NCBI GenBank assembly: GCA_029582265.1
Contig: CM055835.1
Location: 11,480,041 to 11,544,040 of the forward strand
Direction of reading: 5' to 3'
DNA length: 64,000 nt
Origin: Zoroaster sp. YZ-2022
Taxonomy: Eukaryota; Echinodermata; Asteroidea; Forcipulatida; Zoroasteridae
Part shown: positions 47,601-59,900 of the stretch, in pieces
Position numbering within the stretch: the stretch's first letter is position 1
Layout of the letters: every line of letters starts with the position of its first letter
Position numbers and translations under genes: made by a program
Notes under the pieces: generated by a model
The model's database searches: none
What the model was told of the DNA's origin: nothing
Seen by the model: only the letters and a program-made list of their open reading frames with translations

Positions 47601-50600
47601 CAATGACGTCATAATGACATCATCAGGTGTCAAGTTACACTAAATCAAAGATTAATAATGAAAAAACATTAAAAAATTAATAACTCCTGAACCACATATG
47701 CTATCAATTTCATCTGTGGCATATTGTAGGTCGTTACCCACTCCGTATTTCGTGCACAGATATGACCCTATTTTGACCTTAGCTTCCGTCCAAACCGGAA
47801 GTTCAAGTTTAAAGAGCTCTACAGCCAATATGATAAAAAATAATGCTATGATTTCTGTGTATGTAATCATCAGTAGGGTGTACTCTTTTGGATAGTAGGT
47901 TTGATGACATCATCATATGCAAGAGCGCCCTCTAGCGACAGGTTTAAAAAGACGTTATTTTCACTTGTACACTTGCCAATGTCACATTACCACAAATGAT
48001 ATGTCATATTGTAGCTTATGAATCAACTTAAATATCAAAACAAATTACGTCATTATGACGTCATCAGGTGTCAAGTTACACTAAGTTAAAGATTAATATT
48101 GAAAAACTATTAAACAATTTATAACTTTTGAACCACAATAGCTATAATTATGATCTTTGAGCCATATTGTAGGTCGTTACCCACTTGACAATTCGTGCAA
48201 ATATGACCTTATTAGACGTTTGCTTCCGGTCGAAACCAGAAGTTCAAATATAGCAATGTTGTTAGAGCTCTACAGATACCGTGGTACAAGATGTCAAATA
48301 TGGTTTTAGTGTATGACATTATCACTGACGTGTACTCTATCACAATGTACGTTTGATGACGTCATTATATGTAAGAGCGCCCTCTAGCGACATGTTTTTA
48401 AAAGAGGTGCATTATATAAATTACACTTACCAATGACACATGGATACAAATGATACATGATATTGTAGCTTATGAGCCAATTTAGTCAACAAAACAGGTT
48501 ATGTCATCATGACGTCATCGGTTTTTGAATTACATTAGTTTGAAGTTTTTTCTGTTAAAACAATCATATCTCATGAACTATATGACATTAACTAACAATC
48601 TTTGTGTCATCTTGTAGCTAATTATTTGTATCACAATCCATTCAATGATGTCATAACATTTCAAAAGTCCTCACAGCTCAAAGTGGAAGTTAATATGATA
48701 AAAAATAGCGAAACAGCTGGGTATTCGTCCACGAATACAATTGAGCTCTAGTTAATAAATCATGTTTGTTTACAGTGTGACCATCAATTGTAATTGATCA
48801 AATGGTGGACATTACCTAGAAGTGTTTATCCTGTGTTCAAGACCAAATATTGAACCTGTATTTCCAGTTTATACATTTTATTGTGCATTGAAAAAAAAAT
48901 TGAAATTTCCAGCACAGCAACATTTTTAAGGGTGGGTGCATGTTTTCACATGTCTATGTGGTGACCAATTCCCTTCTCCTTTGCATTTTTGTACAGTCCA
49001 CTTACGAAATGTTTAAACGATATCCATTTATTGAAGGTTGTTAAATGTCTGATCAATCACAACGCTGACATCAACACGAGCGGTGGGGTCGGAGTTCATC
49101 CGCTTCATTTGTCATGCGTTAAGGGCTTCCTGACCGTGACAAAATTACTGATAACAGGCAGAAAAACAAATAAAGCTGATGGTAGGTATTTGTTAAATTG
49201 CTAACACAAAATTACAAAGCAATGTTGTACAGACTTCACTTATTAGTGTAATCATTTTAAAGAGAACACAGAACATTGATTTTCTGCTTTTGCCCTTGAA
49301 CTTCAGATGAAAAAAAACCTTTAAAAACTGACCTGTGGATGTAGTGTAGTTACATAATGGGGAAATAGTGCAAATGCTTTCAGATTTGTTGATGGGCAAA
49401 CAAGAACTTCATAACTCCTTCTGCTGTCGGATGTAATTTCAGTCAAGAATACTTGGGAAATAAATCTACTTTAAATTTTACTAAAAGGAAAGGTAGCACA
49501 TTGGTATTTGGAAATGTACTTGCATTTCAACCTTCTAGTTTTCAAGAAATATGTTGATGGGCAAACAAGAACTTCATAACTCCTGCTGTCGGATGTAATT
49601 TCAGTCAAGAATACTTGGGAAATAAATCTACTTTAAATTTTACTAAAAGGAAAGGTAGCGCATTGGTATTTGGAAATGTACTTGCATTTCAACCTTCTAG
49701 TTTTCAAGAAATATGTTGATGGGCAAACAAGAACTTCATAACTCCTTCTGCTGTCGGATGTAATTTCAGTCAAGAATACTTGGGAAATAAATCTACTTTA
49801 AATTTTACTAAAAGGAAAGGTAGCACATTGGTATTTGGAAATGTACTTGCATTTCAACATTCTAGTTTTCAAGAAATATGTTGATGGGCAAACAAGAACT
49901 TCATAACTCCTTCTGCTGTCGGATGTAATTTCAGTCAAGAATACTTGGGAAATAAATCTACTTTAAATTTTACTAAAAGGAAAGGTAGCACATTGGTATT
50001 TGGAAATGTACTTGCATTTCAACCTTCTAGTTTTCAAGAAATATGTTGATGGGCAAACAAGAACTTCATAACTCCTTCTGCTGTCGGATGTAATTTCAGT
50101 CAAGAATACTTGGGAAATAAATCTACTTTAAATTTTACTAAAAGGAAAGGTAGCACATTGGTATTTGGAAATGTACTTGCATTTCAACATTCTAGTTTTC
50201 AAGAAATATGTTGATGGGCAAACAAGAACTTCATAATTCCTTCTGCTGTCGGATGTAATTTCAGTCAAGAATACTTGGGAAATAAATCTACTTTAAATTT
50301 TACTAAAAGGAAAGGTAGCACATTGGTATTTGGAAATGTACTTGCATTTCAACCTTCTAGTTTTCAAGAAATATGTTGATGGGCAAACAAGAACTTCATA
50401 ACTCCTTCTGCTGTCGGATGTAATTTCAGTCAAGAATACTTGGGAAATAAATCTACTTTAAATTTTACTAAAAGGAAAGGTAGCACATTGGTATTTGGAA
50501 ATGTACTTGCATTTCAACCTTCTAGTTTTCAAGAAATATATCATTGAACTAACCCATGAAAGTTTCATCACAATAGGTGCTGACGTTTTTTATGTTTTTA

Positions 50601-51150
50601 TGGTTTCTTTTCCAAAAACTTTTTGTAAATTAGACAGAACATTTCCAGTCTTCTCTAACATGAAAGCATTTCAGGATGTTTGCTACGTGTACCAACTTTA
50701 CATAAAGTACATTTTTAGATAATAATTTGTCAGTTTGATAATCTGGTAATTACCAATGTTGTACCTTCCCTTAAAAATTATGGTTTCTTATACAACTTAA
50801 CACCAAGTTTGTTTTGTCGTGGCCGAGCGGTCTAGCTTACCGGATACAAGTTCTGGTGTTAGCAACATAATGTGGGTTCGAATCACGGCCGTGACACTTG
50901 TGTCCTTGAGCAAGACACTTAATCATAATTGCTTCTCTCCACCCAGGGGTTAAATGGGTACCTGTGAAGGCCGAGTTGGTTTGCTCTATATGCGCTAGAA
51001 ATGGCAGCAATTGAGCTGTATACTCCCCAGGGAGCTGAGATGGTTTCAGGAATGATTTATGAGCCTTATGAGCCTTATGAGCAGGGATAATAATATAATG
51101 CGCCTTGAGCACCACTTAGTTGGTGGATACGTGCGCTATATAAATCCACA

Positions 51151-51187
<37 letters not shown>

Positions 51188-54100
51188 GGAAACTTTATCA
51201 TTTTATTTAAAAGAAAAATTTAGATGACCAATTAATGATACTAAACATTCCATTATTATTAAAAACAATTATAATTATATATATATATTTGTTTACAGTT
51301 GACTCATCCAGCCTGTCAATCATATGGCACAGAATAATCAACAGGATTAAGCCATCTCATAACTACAGTTTCTATGTAGGTCAAGCACTATGCAGTTACA
51401 CTGGTCTATTATACTTGACAACACTTGTAACTGAATCAATACATCTATGTTGTAATTTATTTTGTTTTTAGTTAATATACAAGACAATGAGAAGAACACG
51501 CCACTGCACTACTGCGCAAGGTCAGGACATGTACCCATTCTCAACTTTCTTCTTGACCCGGTCTACGGCGTCAAAGCTCAGGAGGTCAATATTTACGGAG
51601 ACACTACCCTTCATGTGTAAGTTGATTAGAAGTACAAACATGAGTGTGATGTAATAAGGGAAATCCCCTAATGGTTTTGGCTAAGAACCTTCCTGAATTC
51701 ACCATAATCCAACACCATGCATGGGCTATACAGTACTGAGTCTATCAAAATACAACCCAACCAGCTGTTGGAGTTTGATGGGTTTGGGGTCAAAAGGATT
51801 AAGGTTTGCTAAAATCAAAAAACCAACACGTTTCATACTCTTTACAATGTTTGTAAGCTTGTCAGAGCATTTTCTATAAATGTTGAAAAAATTCAAATTA
51901 CACCGTTTTGAGAAATGTGTTCATTTGACAGCACTGTATTTGTCACAAACTGCAAACAAGTTTCCGATTTATATGCATTTTCGCATAGCTTTGCGACTTT
52001 GTTCCACAACTGTTCACCAGTACAGCCCCTGGCTGGAAAATAGTATGGTCCCTTTTTATGTATTGAGAATCAGCACTGTATTCTTATTAGTGCACAGGGA
52101 GTGAGACGTAGATGGCTGCACAGTTTTAAAGGTCTATGGAGTGCCATGGTCGAGCGGTTTAGTGCATCAGATTTGTGTTCTGATGGCTGAGTTGTCAGAA
52201 TGTGGGTTCGAATCCCAACCGCGACCGGGTACCTGTGTCCTTGAGCAAGACACTTTACCATAATTGCTTCTCTCCACCCAGGGGTAAATGATGGGTACCT
52301 GTAAGGGCAGAGTTGGTTGTTGTGTTTGATTAGCCCATATGCGCTGAAATGGCAGCAATTGAGCTGTATACTCCTCAGGGAGCTGAGATGGTTTCAGGAA
52401 TGATTTATGAGCCCTTTGAGCAGGGGTAATAATGTAATGCGCCTTGAGCACCAGTTTGGTGGATACGTGCGCTATATAAGTCCACATTATTATTATTATT
52501 ATTATTATTTCATCAATGCGTCTGTGACTGTTTTGTTTGAATCTCACGTTTCATTATTCACAATGCAGAGAACTTTCACGAATGTCTTGAACATTTTGTA
52601 ATCTATTTCTGAACATTTTCTTTGTTTTAAGCATCACTTTTCTGATGAAACCAATCGGGGTTGAGTTTGAATACATGTTGTGTTCATATGCGCGTCAGTG
52701 CAATGTATGAAAATCAAGTGGAGTGTCGTGGCCGTGCGGTCTAGCGCACCGAACTCAAGTTCTGGTGTTGCCAGCAGCAGGGTGTGGGTTCGAGTCCCGG
52801 TCGTGACACTTGTATCCTTGAGCAAGGTACTTAACCATAATTGCTTCGTCCTTCGGATGGGACGTAAAGCCGTAGGTCCCGTGTGTTGTGTAATGCACGT
52901 AAAAGAACCCAGAATAAAGAGGCTTGTCCCGGTGTTTCTGGTTGATTTGGCTGCAAATTGCGCCACCGCGCTCTCTCATTGTGGGCGCTTTGATTATGCA
53001 CATTATAATTCCTCCTTTACAAATCCCACATCTGGTTGTTATTGCTGTATTTGTACTGAGGGCCTCCATGGAAAGCAGTGCTGTGCACTGATCGGAGTTT
53101 ACCCTCATTAAAGATGACGTAAAAAAAAAAAATTTTTTTTAAAAAGTGCGAGTTTCAAGCAATGTTTTTGCCAAAACGTTTGGAACATAATCCTGAAGAC
53201 ACACAATACAGGATTCCAAAGATGCTTGTCTGAAACAAAACACACCTAAAAGGAAATTCATAGTGCAAATGTTAAATGCCTTAGCCTACATTCCTTGAGT
53301 TCTTTGAAAAAACATTGAGAGATTTTTTAGGAGGTCCAGACCTACGAGGAAATCTTACGCGGAAGTTATATCATGGAACATAGTCCAAACCCATGTGTGA
53401 AAGCTTGCAAATGTGGTTACGCGTGAGATGATAAGATAAACGATCCGTGCTAGTGAAATATTTCTCAAGAAATGTTCGTTTTGTTTTGCTCATGTGAAAA
53501 GGGCTATTGTCTCAGATGTCTTGGTTTAAGGCTAGGTTCTACTTGTGTTGTCATGTCTTGTTTTGATGCAGTGCCTGTTACCATGGAAGACTTGAAGTCA
53601 CCAAAATACTAGTCTCAAGAATGACTCAAGAATGCCTTGCAATGGAAAATATCTTCAGTGAAACACCTCTACAGAGGTTAGTTTTCACAAGTTAAGGGTT
53701 AATGAACCGGGAAGGTAGGGCCTCTTTACCCTAACTCCCTAGGCCCATACACATAACCTGAATCCTCCAAAATCCTTCAGTAGTAAAGCAAGCACATGAC
53801 ATGTATGCACACATGTGTTTCTAATCTGTGATACATGTACATGGCCAGGGACCCTCCCTGCATGCACTGGAGCAATAAACAGTGTCCACTGACCCAACCT
53901 TGCAATCACTACAACAATCATGGATGTCCATGTACCATGGAAAGGCAAGTATGTGTAATAACCTCAACCCTCCAAAATGTAGCATGTAACCTCAAACCTT
54001 AAAAATCCTTCACTTTAGCAAAGAAGATTTTGGAGGATTTGGGAAGGTTACGGTAATAAACAAATTTAAAAAAATTCAGCATAATGAGTCGTAAGTAATT

Positions 54101-54253
54101 TTAGTATGAATTTCTTTCAAAGAACCTCCTTTTATTTAAGCATGTTTAATTGGCTTTTAACTATCGTTGTTAAAATAAATTATTGTCTTTCTTTGTCTTT
54201 CTTTGTCTTTCTTTCTACATTTTCGATCACCTTAAAACAAAGTAATTAAAAAC

Positions 54254-54295
<42 letters not shown>

Positions 54296-56865
54296 GTATG
54301 TATGTATATATGTATGTATGTATGTATGTATATATGTATGTACAGATAATACAACACCCACTTACTGTGTGCCTCACACAGTGAGTGCACACCACATGCC
54401 TTGCACTGATTAACCAGAAATGGGGTATTCCATTTACATGATAGGGGATCAAACTGCTGTTCACACAAGAAGTGGCACTAAACAAACGTGTCTTTTTCTT
54501 TTCTCCTTGGCAAAATGGAGGTTTATTTATGAAAAAGTGCACATAAATTATAAAGGATGATAACAAAATAGTATAGAAGTTACAATATAGTTAAAATGAT
54601 ACACAATAAATATAAAACAGATTTATTTGATGACTAACAACTAACTCTAAACGCTGATACTTACACAACTAAAAACATTTAGAAACGATTTTTTCTACAC
54701 ATCATTTCACAAAAATACATATTACATGTACCCGTTTTACAAATAGTTTGTGTGAAAAATTCAAAGTCATGTTGTGTAAATAACAAGCTGTCCTGCTGCT
54801 TTTAAGTGTAACAGTTCCACCATTATCTCTGATCAAATTGAACAGAAAAATATTGGTTACATCGAACTCTGCAATATGAGGAAACTGTTGATCAGGAGCT
54901 GCATAAAGCGGACGAGAAATAGACAGTAGTGCCAAACTCAAGAGGACAAAGACTCCCAAAAAACCCATTATGAATAGGTGAAGAAATAAAACAGAAGTTT
55001 TATGGCAAAATGGCTATTGGCAGATTACGTTTTGATGAACACTATCACATAAAGAGAGCAGGAAAGATTTATCACCCAAACGTGGAAATTACCAGCTGCT
55101 GTAGTACTTCATAAAAAATACATTAAACCATAATCTTGGAAGTATTGGATGAAAACAAAGATAATCAAAGAAAACACCAGAAAAATATTTTCACCTTACA
55201 AACAATGCAAAATCATACTTATTTCCGATTCCACGGGCAAACTTCAAATGAAAAAGAAAGCCCCTATGGATAAGTTGAAGGGCACCTTCAGGTGAATACT
55301 GTTCCAGAGGCCTCCTGTTCTTGAGACGATATGTTATAGTACCTGGCGTCACAAATGAAAAATCTCCTTGGCTGTTAAAAACACGCCAGTTCCACCCTCT
55401 TCCTAAAATATTATCAAATGATGAAATGGATTCTAAGGAAAAAAGATTATTAACCTTTTTCCCAAGAGCAGCAAAAGTGTTGAACAAATCTCTTGGTAAT
55501 GGGAGTTCTATGTTCACGATAGTGTCTACCTTGCGCTGACCACTCCTTATCAAGATAATGGACTTTTACATAAGAATGTCCATCTACTGTCTTGCAGTCT
55601 ATGATTGCAAGTTCAAAGAGTTTTCCTGCTGGCCAAGTCTTTTGCCTACGGTGGCAGTCTCGAGGCTCGTCAGCTCCACTGTTTAGCAGCTTGTAGTTGA
55701 CTTCTTTCCGAAACCTCCCACTTCTTCTCACAGAGGCATCGGCCATTAATTCTGTGAAAATAAAATGAATGAAAAAACAAATTAATGTAATGTAGGACGC
55801 GTGTCACTACGTGTTAAAAGTGCGTGTACAAGCAAGATATGGAAATAAACAAATCAATCAAACATATTGTGTTTTGATTAGTGAGGGGTGAAAATAAAAT
55901 AGCACATTTTTTGAGCGAGTTGATGTTGGCATAGGCCCCTAGTCGAACATAACTCGCTCCAAAAAATGTGCTATTTTATTTTCACCCCCCCCCCCACTAA
56001 TTAAAACACAATTTGTTTGATTTCAGCCATCATTTTAATTGAATGAAATGTCTCTTAAAATACAACATCTTGCTTCATATTAATAATGAGTTTGACTCTT
56101 TAAAGTATTATTCAGTAATATTTTTTAGATCCAACTTTTTAGTAGCTGAACATACTCGAACTGGGAACCATTCAAACCCCAAGTCCAAAGATTCAATAAT
56201 TTCAAAAGTGATGCTTTGGGTAAAAAGAATTACAACGTAAAATTGTGAAAAAGCTTTCCAAACAACGAGTTCTACATCGAGATCTGACGATCGGCGTTGC
56301 TTGTGATTCGCGCGGTTTAGAGTAGGTCTGGTTTACGTTCACACATACTGTGAGTCATACGGATCGTAGTCCAGACTATCAAGAAACAAAAGGTCACGGT
56401 CCCCCACTACAAGTTTTGTGATTTGACACAAAAAGTGCCCCTCTTTTCAGTCCACCAATCAAAAGACATGTTACATGGATGGAAAGCTTAGTTTATCTAG
56501 TTTCATAAACAGTGCGACTTCTATTTCTGCGACCTTGCTAGCGAGTTTGCCATTCAATTTAGTGGGACAACCCCCGGGATAAATGACCAAATGTGGCGTG
56601 ACCTCCATATAAAAGTGATAATTTCGGGAGAAACTAACTTTTTTAAATGAAAAAGTGCCCCTCTTTACCCTCTCTTATTTAAATGGAAAGTATACTCTTT
56701 AGAAAGAGGAATAAATATACTTTAAAATGCCGAGCGACTTTGTACGTTTAACAAACGTACTTTTCTGTACGAGAGGAAAAAGTCTCACGCGTGTGTGAAT
56801 TTGAAGGGATTTTCCCGTGTTAAACAGGTCGCCGTGAAAGGCGTTGAGCAGATGCACGCTAGTTC

Positions 56866-56949
<84 letters not shown>

Positions 56950-59900
56950 TTTCTGGTTTAAGATACATATATATTTTTTTTCATTTGTGCTTGTGGTGAT
57001 TTTCCAAAAATAAATCATCCATTTAAATTGCTCACCCAATTGATTAGACCCAGAAAGAGCAGAATACTTAGCAAATATGTGACATTAAGAATCTACTTGA
57101 ACCAAGTTGCAGGGCGAGCATGGATTGAACAACTCAAATATCGGTAGCGGCATAACTTTAAAAGTATTGTATTTATTATTTTTCAGTGCTTGTACGTACG
57201 GCAAGAATGTTGACATGGTGAGGTTTTTGTTGGAGCAGAAAGGAGTTGATATCAACTACCAGGGCAGGGACGGACACACAGGTCAGTGGGTGAGCCTAAT
57301 ATAAGATATTTGTCAATCATGAGGCCTCTTCCACTAGAAAGAATGACTGCCAATCTATGCAACTGGACTTTACCTGCTTAAATGGAGACCAAACCTAGTC
57401 CCAAGTGTACTGATGGGTACCCATTGGCACCCACCTAGGGATACATATATCTCAATAAGGCGTATCCATCTCCTTTTACTTCCAATGCATTTGCTTGGTA
57501 ATCAGTCCTCCTTCAATTACACCAAGTACCCTACCCATTATTCCTACTTATTCATATCCATGTCTAACCTGACAGAAAGCCGGGACGAACATGCTGGTCA
57601 GTGCACAGGTAACCCAAGATCAGTGGGTGAACCTACATGTAGTATGAGATTTTTGTCAATCCCTTTCACCCCTTTCACTTGAGAGAATGAGATCCAATCC
57701 ATGCAGTTGAACTTTACCCCCAAAACGGAAACAAGATCCATCCCCTTGAAGTACCCAGGGGTACCTGTATCTCATTAAGGCCTACCCCTTCTCCTTTTAC
57801 CAAATACTTTCAACACATCTGCTCTTCTACTATCCATTATTCCCATTTGTTCATGTCCTGGCCAGACAAGAATAGGTTAGAGGGTAATCCTAGATCACTG
57901 GTTGAACCTATGATATTGTTGTCAATCATTGTCCTCGGGAGGCCCCTCCCACTCAAGAAAATGACTACCAATTTATACAGTCCCAGTGGTACCCGGGGGG
58001 TACCCAGGGATATCCAGAGGTACCTAAAGATAGGCTTGGGCGATGACACGATAATATCCAATATCGCTGTATTTTTTTTTTTATTAGATTATGATATCGA
58101 GAACTTTTTAAATTATCAAGATATCGGCAAATCGCGATGAAAAAAATATATCGCGAAGAAAAAAAATATATTGCATTAAAAAAAAAATCAGTTTTCAGTC
58201 GGGTCAGAAATGCCATGGAAAAAACTTAGGGAAGTCGTTCAGCTTTCAGAAGTGAGAAACAAAAGCGAACTACTTCTATGGTAAGCCAACTGTCGGATCA
58301 CAAAGGAGCCACCTGACAGGACGTTGTTTAATAAGCCCCCACCACTCAAAGAAATCTATTCAGATGGATTAAGTGTTGGGGATTAAATGGGGTATTTGAT
58401 TCAACAATGCGTAGACAATGTTTAGTCTCACTGTCTCATCATGGTGGTCTGACTCTGGCTGGCACACCACGTGCGAGTACATTATGTCATGCATATTTAA
58501 ATATAATGCAGAATGTGGGCGTTACCTTAAAAATCGACAACAAAATAACATTTGCAGTAATTGCAGGTGCTGTGTGCTCACATTAGTCATGAATTAAATC
58601 AAAGCATTGATCAGCAGCGGCTCGATCAAAGTTGGGGGATTAGGACACTATTCTATTATATCATACTGGGACGTGATGTTTATTTAAAACAGTGAGTACA
58701 ATCCAAACTCGGTCACATTTTCCGAAGTGCAAATGACGTGTCACAATTACATGGTTTTATTCTATGGTTTTATTCTATTCTACTATGCAGGAATAAACCT
58801 AGTCACGTGTTTATACTATGACCCAGTTACGTGGAACACGAATCACGTGAACTCGGCTGATGATTTGATTGGGACACATAACGCAGTAACCGTCCCACAT
58901 AATTATTATGCAAACAAATTTGCCAATGGCCATGGTGCACTCGTGAACTGCGTGATTGCACGTGTCTCTCAGGTTAGCACTGGCAATTTATTGTGACGCT
59001 TGTAGATGGGAACATCCCTGTTAACAGCTCTGAAGCACTCATGCGTGAAAAAAAAAATTGCGATATTATCGAAAATTGCGATATATGTTTGACGATATAT
59101 ATCGTGGATGAAAAAAAATCGATATTGCCCAAGCCTACCTAAAGATGACCTTCACCTTCAACCAGGTTGTACATCCAACATATCTGCTCTCTTCATACAC
59201 TTCCTTTAGTAATCAGGGGTAACAAGGGGGTATTTCAATAAGGCCTGTCCCTTCTCCTTTTACCTTGTATATGTTTGGTCCAATCCACTTTAGAGATTGA
59301 CTGCCAGTCCATGCAGATAGACTTTATCTCTTTAAAAAGAGACCAGTCCCAGTCATATACGAACCCAGGGATACCCAAGGGTATCTATAGGTACCTCAAT
59401 AAGGCACACTCCTTTTACCCCATACTTCTAACACATCTGATCTCAGTAATGAGTCCTTCAATTACACCAAGTATCTTACCCATTACTCATATGCAAAACC
59501 TAACAAGAACGTTAATTTTTTCTTATTACAGCATTGCACAGTGCTAGCTACCATGGCCGAATCCTGCTGGTAAAATTCCTCATAGAGCAGGGAGCCAACC
59601 TGGCATTAGTTTGTGATGATGAGGTCATGGCTAGCCAAGTCAAGAAACAGACATGTCTCGTCTGGGCAAGTGAGAGAGGTGAGTTATCAGACTCCAAGAG
59701 CCATGGGTGTAAATCTTGTCCAGAGTTTGGGGAGGGTAAAAATCCTTTTTTTTTTCAAAGTCATAAGATTTCCAAATGATTTGAATGGGGGCAGGGGGGG
59801 ATGCAACATTTTGAAAGTCATTCACAGTTTCAGAACATACTGAACATACAGTTTCATACTGTAATACTTTCTGTCAATGTAGACAAGGTCAGAAATAATG

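Noticed and set aside
48998..49036. Acceptor ttttgtacag at 48997 as the start of TNNI3K exon f
   Set aside because: It has a better pyrimidine tract, but with the phase set by the previous exon it reaches a stop after 14 codons. The acceptor at 49036 restores the ankyrin consensus.
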